Of a stretch of 64,000 bases of DNA, positions 8,155 to 15,532 are shown one piece after another (the stretch's first letter is position 1; every line of letters begins with the position of its first letter). The position numbers and the translations under genes were made by a program. Origin of the DNA: CAMXAS01 sp964442435 (lineage in GTDB: Bacteria > Bacteroidota > Bacteroidia > Bacteroidales > P3); the NCBI GenBank assembly GCA_964442435.1, contig CAYTZG010000001.1:1-64000 (forward strand), given 5' to 3'. Under the pieces are notes generated by a model. That model saw only the letters and a list, made by a program, of their open reading frames with translations, had not been told where the DNA came from and ran no database searches.

Positions 8155-9981
8155 TTGGTTTACCGTTTTTTCTCGAATCTGAAGCATTACTGGGGCTATT
8201 GGCTGCTCAATATGCTGAGCAACGTGGGCTTCGTATGCTTTTCGCTGTTCTCGCTGAGTATGCTGGCGCCTTTCCTTTCGGTGCTGTTCGGCCTGACCGC
8301 GGACGTGCAGACGCCCCCGCAGCATCTGAGTTTGGATACCGACACGCTGTTGCAATACGCCTATTATTATATCGGCCGCATCCGCGACAGCCAAGGGGCC
8401 TTTCCCGCCCTGCTTTACGTGGCCGCCGCGTTCCTCGTCTTTACGGTGCTGGCCAACCTGTTCCGCTACCTCGGCCTGTTTTTCTTGGGCCCCATCCGCA
8501 GCGGCCTGATCCGCGACCTGCGCAACGACCTTTACAGCCGCATCGTCCGCCTGCCGCTCGCCACGTTCTCGCAACAGCACAAGGGCGACCTCATCGCGCG
8601 CATGACATCCGACATCAACGCCATCGACTGGGCCATCCTGACCTCCATACAGAGTTTCTTCAAAGACCCGCTGAACGTCTTGCTGTTTTTGGTGGCCCTG
8701 TTTACCATCAGCGCGCCGCTGACGCTGCTGATTATCTGCCTCATGCCGCCCTTCATCTGGCTGGCGGCCTTTATCGGCAAACGGCTCAAGGCCGATTCGG
8801 GCAAGGGACAGGCCATGATGGGCGAACTGCTGAGCCTGATCGAAGAAGCCATCAGCGGCGTGCGCGTCGTCAAATCGTTCAATCTGATTGAGTATATCGC
8901 GGACGTGTTCAAACAGAAGAACCGCCAATACGCCCGTCTGCTCAACCGCGTACACCGCCGCCGCGACCTGTCCGAGCCGCTGACGGAAATCCTGCTGATT
9001 GCCGTCTCCATCGTCGTGCTGTGGTTCGGCGGCCGGCAAGTGTTGCAGGGGGCTTTCTCGCCCGACAAGATGTTTCTGTTCATCATCCTGTTCATCAAGC
9101 TGATTTCGCCGGCCAAAGCCACGGTCTCGGCCTACTATAACTTACAGAACGGCCGCGCGGCCTTGGAACGCATTTACGAAATCATCGACATTCCGGAACA
9201 GGTGCGCGAGAAGCCCGACGCCCGCGCCAAGGCCGACTTCGAACACGACATCCGCTACGAGTGCGTCTCGTTCCGCTATCCGGACGCCGAACCCGGTCAG
9301 AGCGGCGACGTGCTCGACCAAGTGGAACTACGTTTGGAAAAGGGCAAGACCTATGCGTTTGTGGGGGCTTCCGGCTCCGGCAAGACGACGACGGCCGACC
9401 TGCTCTCCCGCTTCTACGACGTGACGGGCGGCCGCATCCTTTTGGACGGCATCGACCTGCGCGATTTGCGGCTGAAAGACCTGCGCCGGCTCGTGGGCAC
9501 GGTCAGCCAGTTCCCGTTCGTTTGGAACGACACGGTGGAGAACAACATCCGCTTCGGCGGCGACTACAGCACGGAAGAGGTCGTGGCGGCCGCCAAGAAG
9601 GCGAACGCCCACGAATTCATCAGCGCGATGCCGGAGGGCTATCAGAGCCTGGTGGGCGACCGCGGCTGCAACCTGTCGGGCGGTCAACGCCAACGGGTCG
9701 TCATCGCGCGCGCCATCCTCAAAAACGCGCCGATTTTGGTACTCGACGAAGCCACGTCGGCCCTCGACACCGAATCGGAAAAAGCCGTGCAACAGGCCTT
9801 GGGCGAACTCATGCAGGGCCGCACGTCGGTGGTCATCGCCCACCGCCTCTCCACCATCCGCCATGCCGACCGTATTTTCGTATTCGACAACGGCCATATA
9901 ACCGAAACCGGCACGCACGAAGAACTCATGCGCCTCGACGGCGCCTATGCCCGTCTGGTGCGCCTGCAAAACCTAACCTAA
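8155..9981 (+). CDS. ABC exporter, MsbA-like half-transporter (membrane plus ATPase domains)
   Basis: A 608-residue half-transporter that would work as a homodimer. The N-terminal 330 residues carry six membrane helices of the type IV exporter fold; the ATPase part has Walker A GASGSGKTT (about 404-412), the signature LSGGQRQR (about 506) and Walker B VLDEATSALD. Such proteins export lipids (lipid A core, MsbA) or drugs; the substrate cannot be told from sequence. The start is a TTG at 8155: the frame begins there with VYRFFSNLKHYWGYWLL, which looks like a normal N-terminus, and it is 23 bases from a -7 box; the next Met would cut into the first helix. The amidohydrolase gene follows 10 bases later. 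Confidence 0.9.
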   Translation: MVYRFFSNLKHYWGYWLLNMLSNVGFVCFSLFSLSMLAPFLSVLFGLTADVQTPPQHLSLDTDTLLQYAYYYIGRIRDSQGAFPALLYVAAAFLVFTVLANLFRYLGLFFLGPIRSGLIRDLRNDLYSRIVRLPLATFSQQHKGDLIARMTSDINAIDWAILTSIQSFFKDPLNVLLFLVALFTISAPLTLLIICLMPPFIWLAAFIGKRLKADSGKGQAMMGELLSLIEEAISGVRVVKSFNLIEYIADVFKQKNRQYARLLNRVHRRRDLSEPLTEILLIAVSIVVLWFGGRQVLQGAFSPDKMFLFIILFIKLISPAKATVSAYYNLQNGRAALERIYEIIDIPEQVREKPDARAKADFEHDIRYECVSFRYPDAEPGQSGDVLDQVELRLEKGKTYAFVGASGSGKTTTADLLSRFYDVTGGRILLDGIDLRDLRLKDLRRLVGTVSQFPFVWNDTVENNIRFGGDYSTEEVVAAAKKANAHEFISAMPEGYQSLVGDRGCNLSGGQRQRVVIARAILKNAPILVLDEATSALDTESEKAVQQALGELMQGRTSVVIAHRLSTIRHADRIFVFDNGHITETGTHEELMRLDGAYARLVRLQNLT

Positions 9982-9991
9982 ATCCTTTTCC

Positions 9992-11188
9992 ATGGTTTTA
10001 GACGATTCCCTGCTGAACCTGCTCGTAGAGCGGGCCGAACGCTACCACGACGACACCGTGGCGATGCGGCGGCATCTGCACCGTCATCCCGAACTTTCGA
10101 CCGAAGAGGTCGAAACGGGACGCTATATCGCGCAACAGCTTAAACAATGGGGCATCCCCTATCAAGACGGCTTGGCCGACACGGGGCTGTGCGCCACAAT
10201 TAAGGGTGTAGAGCCCGACAGCCGCTGTGTGGCGCTCCGCGCCGACATGGACGCGCTGCCCATTACGGAACAGACCGGTCTGACGTTCGCCTCCGAGCGC
10301 GCCGGCGTCATGCACGCCTGCGGCCACGATGCCCACATGGCCTGTCTGTTGGGCGCCGCCCGCCTGTTGCAAGAGACGCGGACACTTTGGAAGGGCACCG
10401 TCAAGTTGATTTTCCAGCCCTCGGAAGAGGATTTCCGCTCCGGCGCGCCCCAGATGATTGCGGGTGGCGTGCTGGAGAACCCCAAGCCGCAGCACATCTA
10501 CGCGATGCACGTGTTGCCCGACCTGCCCGCCGGCAAAGTGGGCATGAAGGCGGGGCAATACATGGCTTCGACCGATGAGCTGTACCTGACCGTCAAGGGC
10601 AAGGGCGGGCACGCCGCCACGCCCGAACTGAACGTGGACACCGTGATTGTGGCGGCCAACATCCTGACCTCGCTGCAACAGGTCGTGAGCCGCCAGGCGC
10701 CGCCCTACATCCCCACCGTGCTGTCGTTCGGCCGCATCATCGGCGAGGGCCGCACGAACATCATCCCGTCGGAGGTACATATAGAGGGCACCATCCGCAC
10801 GTTCAACGAAGACTGGCGTAAACGGGCGCACGAAAACATCACGCGCTGTGCCGTAGAAACGGCGCGCGCCATGGGCGGCGACTGCGACGTGACCGTGGAC
10901 CACGGCTATCCGTTCGTGCTCAACGACGCCGAGGCCACCCAACGGGTGCGCGACCTGGCCAGCCGGCTTTTCTCGCCCGAAAACGTGGAGGAACTGCCGT
11001 TGCGCATGACGGCCGAAGACTTCGCCTACTACTCGCACCTGATACCGGCCTGTCTGTTCCGGCTCGGCACGGCCAATCCCGCCCAAAAGGGCACGCAGTC
11101 CAACCTGCACACGCCCGAATTCACGGTGGACGAATCGGCCCTGCTGACGGGCGTCCTGCTCATGACCGCCTTAGGCATCGCGGGCTAA
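9992..11188 (+). CDS. M20 family amidohydrolase (N-acyl-amino acid amidohydrolase/carboxypeptidase type)
   Basis: A 398-residue cytoplasmic metallohydrolase of the M20D group (hippurate hydrolase, N-acetyl amino acid deacylase, IAA-amino acid hydrolase relatives). Metal-binding motifs are visible: ADMDALPITEQTG, MHACGHDAHMA (about 106-116), FQPSEED, and a C-terminal MTAEDFAYY. The dimerisation lid lies between about 185 and 300. It removes an acyl group from an amino acid or peptide; the substrate is not predictable. It is probably co-transcribed with the ABC exporter just upstream. Confidence 0.9.
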   Translation: MVLDDSLLNLLVERAERYHDDTVAMRRHLHRHPELSTEEVETGRYIAQQLKQWGIPYQDGLADTGLCATIKGVEPDSRCVALRADMDALPITEQTGLTFASERAGVMHACGHDAHMACLLGAARLLQETRTLWKGTVKLIFQPSEEDFRSGAPQMIAGGVLENPKPQHIYAMHVLPDLPAGKVGMKAGQYMASTDELYLTVKGKGGHAATPELNVDTVIVAANILTSLQQVVSRQAPPYIPTVLSFGRIIGEGRTNIIPSEVHIEGTIRTFNEDWRKRAHENITRCAVETARAMGGDCDVTVDHGYPFVLNDAEATQRVRDLASRLFSPENVEELPLRMTAEDFAYYSHLIPACLFRLGTANPAQKGTQSNLHTPEFTVDESALLTGVLLMTALGIAG

Positions 11189-11220
11189 GGCAAGCCCCGG
11201 CGACGGCTATACAAAGACAT

Positions 11221-11259
11221 AAAAAAAACGGCGGGACCTCCACGATGGAAGCCCCGCCG
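11221..11259 (-). terminator. Terminator between convergent genes
   Basis: CGGCGGG (11229-11235) pairs with CCCGCCG (11253-11259). On the minus strand the hairpin is followed by eight Ts, so it serves the PepSY-like gene; on the plus strand it may also stop the M20 transcript. Confidence 0.75.
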
Positions 11260-11287
11260 CTCTATTTTCGGCGAAACCGAAAACCGG

Positions 11288-11719
11288 TTAGTCTTCGATA
11301 TCTACGACATTGCCTTTGACGTCGAACGTCATCTTAGCGCCGTTCGCCAGTCTGATTTCGTAACCGCGACGGTCGCGTTCAATCTTGGCGATGGGTACAT
11401 TGGTGAAATGTTCGTTAGCGGCAGCCGCTACATTCTTCGGAACGATGCCATCCGGCACCGCGCTGTACTTGCATTCCACTTCCTTCCATTCGCCTTCGGC
11501 CGTGAATTCGATTTCCGTATTGTTGAACTTAACCTCATAATAGGTGGCGTATTTACCGCTCTTGATAGAAGCCGCCATGCTCTTTTCCTTCGGGTAGTAC
11601 TTCTTCAAGAACGATTGCGCCCCCTTGGGCAAATCCGATACCGAAACCGGCCGTTCGTCGGCCATGGCCGCCCCGATGCCCAAAATCAGGCAAACGGCCA
11701 ACATCCATACTTTTTTCAT
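11288..11719 (-). CDS. Secreted PepSY-like protein (DUF2874 type)
   Basis: A 143-residue protein with a signal peptide (KKVWMLAVCLILGIGAAMA). The mature protein has two copies of a PepSY-like beta-alpha unit: residues about 25-85, with YYEVKFNNTEIEFTAEGEW, and about 90-143, with KIERDRRGYEIRLANGAKM. This family is common in Bacteroidota and is thought to be periplasmic; its role is unknown. The next gene upstream on the same strand (HdeD-like) ends 28 bases away, so they may be co-transcribed. Confidence 0.8.
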   Translation of the reverse strand: MKKVWMLAVCLILGIGAAMADERPVSVSDLPKGAQSFLKKYYPKEKSMAASIKSGKYATYYEVKFNNTEIEFTAEGEWKEVECKYSAVPDGIVPKNVAAAANEHFTNVPIAKIERDRRGYEIRLANGAKMTFDVKGNVVDIED

Positions 11720-11747
11720 GACTTTTATAAAATTTAGATTTGTAGAT

Positions 11748-12359
11748 TTATTTCACTTCTTCATAAGGAATGTCCTCCACGTCGCCATGGCGGATAACCT
11801 TGCCCATCTGTTTGAGTTTACGCCGCAGACGGATTTGCGTGTACAGGTCGTTGAGGCCGTAGAAGGCCGCGCCGATACCGAAAATGCGGAACAGCACCTC
11901 GATGCTGTCGAACGGGTTGAAGCAAATCAGAATCCCGACCGCTATCAAGGCCAACGGCATCAGATAGGCCGTAAACGGCAAGGTCACGTTCAACATCCGC
12001 CGCGAACCGATAACGACCGACAGCTGGCTGCCGCCGCCGATGGCAAGTAGCAGACCGAGGCACCACATGATGAAACGCGCGAAGAATTCGTTTTCCCAAA
12101 TGACGAAAATGCCGAAGGCCGCGATGAGCACCAACCGCAGCACATCGCCGAACGACAGGGCGCGGTTCTTGCCGAGGCCTTTGACGGCAAACGACACCAC
12201 GGCGCCGAGCACGATGATACCCCCGATGACGATGACCGACCAACGGGCCACCTCCGTGGGGAAAATACAGAACAATACGCCGACCGCAATAGCCAAGATA
12301 CTGCGTATCAACGCGCTTTTGTAATCGATAATCGACATGAAAAAGTTCATATTCCTCAA
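11748..12359 (-). CDS. HdeD-like (DUF308) multi-spanning membrane protein
   Basis: A 203-residue protein with about six short hydrophobic helices arranged in pairs (for example SILAIAVGVLFCIFP, SVIVIGGIIVLGAVVSF and MPLALIAVGILICFNP), as in the DUF308/HdeD acid-resistance membrane family. The C-terminal 35 residues are polar and basic (TQIRLRRKLKQMGKVIRHG), probably cytoplasmic. Met1, Met4 and Met8 are all possible starts; the longest is given. Expression is likely from the minus-strand -7 box at 12408-12415. Confidence 0.75.
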   Translation of the reverse strand: MRNMNFFMSIIDYKSALIRSILAIAVGVLFCIFPTEVARWSVIVIGGIIVLGAVVSFAVKGLGKNRALSFGDVLRLVLIAAFGIFVIWENEFFARFIMWCLGLLLAIGGGSQLSVVIGSRRMLNVTLPFTAYLMPLALIAVGILICFNPFDSIEVLFRIFGIGAAFYGLNDLYTQIRLRRKLKQMGKVIRHGDVEDIPYEEVK

Positions 12360-12407
12360 TCTTTTAGTTAAATATCGCGGACTGGCCGCGCCATTGCATA
12401 CGGGTTA

Positions 12408-12440
12408 CAAAATTATGTTTTTTTTCATACTTTTGCCAAC
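12408..12440. promoter_or_regulatory. Interleaved divergent promoters for the HdeD-like and EamA genes
   Basis: Minus strand: -7 box TAATTTTG (12408-12415) with a near -33 GTTG at 12437-12440, 21 bases away. Plus strand: -7 box TACTTTTG (12428-12435), only 10 bases before the EamA ATG. The two promoters overlap, so their polymerases should compete. Confidence 0.5.
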
Positions 12441-12445
12441 GTTTT

Positions 12446-13405
12446 ATGAGCCGATTCCTTTCCAATCCATCCACCCGCCGCGTGGCCAAAGGGCATCTCG
12501 CCATTTTGGCCGCCAACATCATCTTCGGCGCCAACATCCCGATAGCCAAAGCCGTAATGCCGGCCTACATGGAGGCTTACGCCATGGCGTTTTTCCGAAC
12601 CGCCGGCGCGATGGCGCTGTTTTGGCTCGCCTCGCTGTTCGTGCAACGGGAGCGCGTACCCCTGCGCGACCTCATCCGCCTGTTCTTCGCGGCCATATTC
12701 GGCATTCTGATGAATCAGATGCTGTTTGTCAAGGGGTTGGAATACATCAGCCCCATCGAGGCCGCCATCGTCGTCACGTTTACCCCCATCCTCACGATGC
12801 TGCTGTCGGCCCTGTTCCTTAAAGAACCGATAACGTTCAAAAAGGCCTTGGGCGTATTGCTCGGCCTTTCGGGCGCGGTCTATATGATTGTTTCAAGCGC
12901 GCGGCCGTCGGACGCCGCCGAAGCCACCGCCACGTCGAATCACTTTATCGGCCTGACGCTCTGCATTGTCAGCGGCCTTTCCTACGCCATTTACCTGACG
13001 GCCTTCAAGCCCGTCATCCAACGTTACCGCTCCATCACCATCATGAAGTGGATGTTCCTGTTCGGTACCTGCCTTTCGTTCCCGCTCACGTTCCGCTATG
13101 TGCAACGCATTGACTTCCAAGCTTGGCAACCGCTTACGTATGTGCAAATCGGCTATGTCGTGGCGGCGGCCACGTTCCTGACCTATCTGCTCATTCCAGT
13201 GGCCCAGCAACGCCTGCGCCCCACCACGCTGAGCGTTTATAACTACACCCAGCCGATTACGGCCACGACCATCGCGCTCATCTGGGGGCTGGATCATTTC
13301 ACCTGGCCTAAGGTCATCGCCACCGTTTTGGTCTTCACCGGCGTGTATATCGTAACCCAAAGCAAGTCGCGCGCCCAACTGGAGGCCGAAAGACAGGCTT
13401 CCTGA
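12446..13405 (+). CDS. EamA/DMT family transporter
   Basis: A 319-residue inner-membrane protein with ten predicted helices in two EamA repeats (about 15-150 and 165-305), the pattern of drug/metabolite transporters. Signs are HLAILAANIIFGANIPIAKA at the start and the second-repeat motif YNYTQPITATTIALIWG. Substrates of the family include amino acids, nucleotides and metabolites; none can be inferred here. The transcript leader would be about five bases, close to leaderless. Confidence 0.88.
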   Translation: MSRFLSNPSTRRVAKGHLAILAANIIFGANIPIAKAVMPAYMEAYAMAFFRTAGAMALFWLASLFVQRERVPLRDLIRLFFAAIFGILMNQMLFVKGLEYISPIEAAIVVTFTPILTMLLSALFLKEPITFKKALGVLLGLSGAVYMIVSSARPSDAAEATATSNHFIGLTLCIVSGLSYAIYLTAFKPVIQRYRSITIMKWMFLFGTCLSFPLTFRYVQRIDFQAWQPLTYVQIGYVVAAATFLTYLLIPVAQQRLRPTTLSVYNYTQPITATTIALIWGLDHFTWPKVIATVLVFTGVYIVTQSKSRAQLEAERQAS

Positions 13406-13410
13406 GCGGG

Positions 13411-13442
13411 TTTGCGAATATCGGCGTTTTATACTAACTTTG
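13411..13442 (+). promoter_or_regulatory. Consensus promoter for the mlaE-mlaF-cvpA-pit run
   Basis: TTTG (13411-13414), 20-base spacer, TAACTTTG (13435-13442): a full match to the Bacteroidota consensus, 29 bases before the mlaE ATG. Confidence 0.75.
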
Positions 13443-13471
13443 TAACCTATAAAACTACTAAACAGACCTTA

Positions 13472-14206
13472 ATGTTCAAGCGGTTCGGACAATATCTGAT
13501 GCTTCTCGGGGTGGTGTTCTCAAAACCGACCAAACGCCGTCTGTTCTGGCGGCAGGTATCCGATGAAATCTACAACCTCTGCATTAGTTCCGTTTTGATT
13601 GTCAGCATTATATCGCTTTTCGTAGGGGCCGCCGTCACGATTCAGATGCGCCTCAACATCGACAGCCCTTGGATGCCGCTTTACGCCATCGGCTATGCCA
13701 CCCGCAAAGCCATTATCCTCGAATTCTCCCCCACGATTATCAGTCTGATTTTGGCCGGCAAAATGGGTTCGCAAATCGCGTCCCAACTCGGCACGATGCG
13801 CATCACCGAACAAATCGACGCCATTGAGGTGATGGGTATCAATTCGGCCAACTACTTGATTCTGCCTAAAATCATCGCGTCCCTGCTGTTCAACCCCGTT
13901 TTGATTATGCTCAGCATCGTGGTGGCGCTCATCGGCAGCTGGACCATAGGCGTCAGCGTGGGCGGCATGACGACTTACGAATTCCTTTACGGGATGCAGT
14001 TCGAACCGGAGAATTTCGACTTGGCCTACGCGCTTATCAAAACGGTGTTCTTCGCGTTCCTGATTTCCTCCATTTCGTCATTTCAAGGCTATTACGTGCA
14101 AGGCGGCGCGTTGGAAGTGGGCAAGGCGAGCACGAAAGCCGTGGTGCACAGCAGCATCGCCATCATCCTGTCGAACCTGCTCTTGACCCAATTGTTGATT
14201 TCATAA
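13472..14206 (+). CDS. mlaE: MlaE-family ABC transporter permease (lipid transport)
   Basis: A 244-residue integral membrane protein of the MlaE/YrbE family, the permease of phospholipid transport systems that keep outer-membrane asymmetry. Family features visible: ITEQIDAIEVMGIN (the conserved E-I-x-A-L/M-x-V-x-GI loop), about five helices and a C-terminal VHSSIAIILSNLLLTQL. The open frame extends upstream, but the ATG at 13472 follows the consensus promoter and gives the usual length. The ATPase gene follows after 10 bases. No MCE-domain (MlaD) gene follows. Confidence 0.92.
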   Translation: MFKRFGQYLMLLGVVFSKPTKRRLFWRQVSDEIYNLCISSVLIVSIISLFVGAAVTIQMRLNIDSPWMPLYAIGYATRKAIILEFSPTIISLILAGKMGSQIASQLGTMRITEQIDAIEVMGINSANYLILPKIIASLLFNPVLIMLSIVVALIGSWTIGVSVGGMTTYEFLYGMQFEPENFDLAYALIKTVFFAFLISSISSFQGYYVQGGALEVGKASTKAVVHSSIAIILSNLLLTQLLIS

Positions 14207-14216
14207 CCGCAACGCC

Positions 14217-14969
14217 ATGCTATCCATCAAATCCATAGACAAGTTTTTCGGAGACCGTCAGGTGCTTTTCGGCATCACGATGGATTTGATGCCCGGCAAG
14301 GCCAACCTGATTATCGGACGGAGCGGTTCCGGCAAAACGGTGCTCATGAAATGCCTGGCCGGCCTGCTGATGCCCGAAAACGGCGAAATATTGTTTGACG
14401 ACCGCCGGTTCGACGAACGGCACGACCCCAAGACCGTGAACGAGATACGGCGCGACATCGGCATGGTGTTCCAAGGCGGTGCGCTGTTCGACTCCCAGAC
14501 GGTGCTGGAAAACGTGATTTTTCCGCTCGATATGTTCAGCCGCATGACGCGTGCCGAAAAGGCCGACCGCGCCCACGACTGTCTCAAACGCGTGGGGCTG
14601 GAGGACGTGGACCGGCTTTATCCGTCGGAACTGAGCGGCGGGATGCGGAAACGCGTCGCCATCGCCCGCGCCATCGTCAACAACCCGAAATACCTGTTCT
14701 GCGACGAGCCCAATTCGGGGCTGGATCCGCAGACCTCGGCGCGTATCGACGCCCTGATTGCCGAAATTACGGAGGAATACCGCACCACGACGGTCATCAA
14801 CACGCACGACATGAACTCGGTGCTGCAATACGGCGACATCGTGCATTTCATTTTTGAGGGCAAACGCTGGTGGACGGGAAACCGACATACGATTTTAGAG
14901 GCGGACGATGCCGAACTGCGCCGTTTCCTCGAAGCCTCCGAACTGACCAAACGCCTGTTGCACGCATGA
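14217..14969 (+). CDS. mlaF: MlaF-family ABC transporter ATPase (lipid transport)
   Basis: A 250-residue ATP-binding subunit that partners with the MlaE-type permease just upstream. Walker A is GRSGSGKT (about 35-42), the signature LSGGMRKRVAIARA (about 140-153; the GGMRKR form is typical of the Mkl/MlaF branch), Walker B YLFCDEPNSGLDP. The stop overlaps the start of the CvpA gene by four bases (ATGA), indicating translational coupling. Confidence 0.92.
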   Translation: MLSIKSIDKFFGDRQVLFGITMDLMPGKANLIIGRSGSGKTVLMKCLAGLLMPENGEILFDDRRFDERHDPKTVNEIRRDIGMVFQGGALFDSQTVLENVIFPLDMFSRMTRAEKADRAHDCLKRVGLEDVDRLYPSELSGGMRKRVAIARAIVNNPKYLFCDEPNSGLDPQTSARIDALIAEITEEYRTTTVINTHDMNSVLQYGDIVHFIFEGKRWWTGNRHTILEADDAELRRFLEASELTKRLLHA

Positions 14970-15532
14970 ACTTCCTCGATTTGCTGATTGTCATTCCGTT
15001 GATTTGGTTCGGATACAAAGGATTCCGAAACGGCTTGGTCATGGAACTGGTCAGCATCCTGTCGCTCATCGCCGGCATCTACATCGCCATCCGTTTCTCG
15101 GCCTGGGTCGGCCAACAGCTGGGCATCAAGGGCGAATACGCCGCCACGATTTCCTTCATCATCACGTTTTTAGGCGTTCTCATCGGCACCTACCTGCTCG
15201 GCAAGTGCATTGACGGCTTGGTCAAGATGCTGTCGCTGGGGTTGCTGAACCGTTTCTGCGGCCTCGTCATCGGGCTGTTCAAGACGGCCTTGGTCGTGGG
15301 CTTGCTCATTTTCTGCTGGAACCGCATCGACCGCCAACAGCATATCCTCAAGCCCGAAATCCGCAACCATTCGCTGCTTTTCCGGCCCATGGAGACGCTT
15401 TCCTATAAGATTTGGCCCGTACTCAATACGTTGAACGAACGTTTCCAAAGCAAATGCGCCGAAGCAACCGCCTGCGACTTCCGTCCCGACGGTTCATCGC
15501 GCCATGAAGAATCAATCTCCCTTATGTCATGA
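14966..15532 (+). CDS. CvpA family membrane protein
   Basis: A 188-residue protein with four predicted helices; the N-terminal NFLDLLIVIPLIWFGYKGFR and following LSLIAGIYIAI match the CvpA (colicin V production) family. The polar C-terminal 45 residues are probably cytoplasmic. CvpA proteins affect envelope homeostasis; the exact activity is unknown. It overlaps mlaF upstream and the PiT gene downstream by four bases each, so all three are probably translated as a coupled set. Confidence 0.85.
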   Translation: MNFLDLLIVIPLIWFGYKGFRNGLVMELVSILSLIAGIYIAIRFSAWVGQQLGIKGEYAATISFIITFLGVLIGTYLLGKCIDGLVKMLSLGLLNRFCGLVIGLFKTALVVGLLIFCWNRIDRQQHILKPEIRNHSLLFRPMETLSYKIWPVLNTLNERFQSKCAEATACDFRPDGSSRHEESISLMS

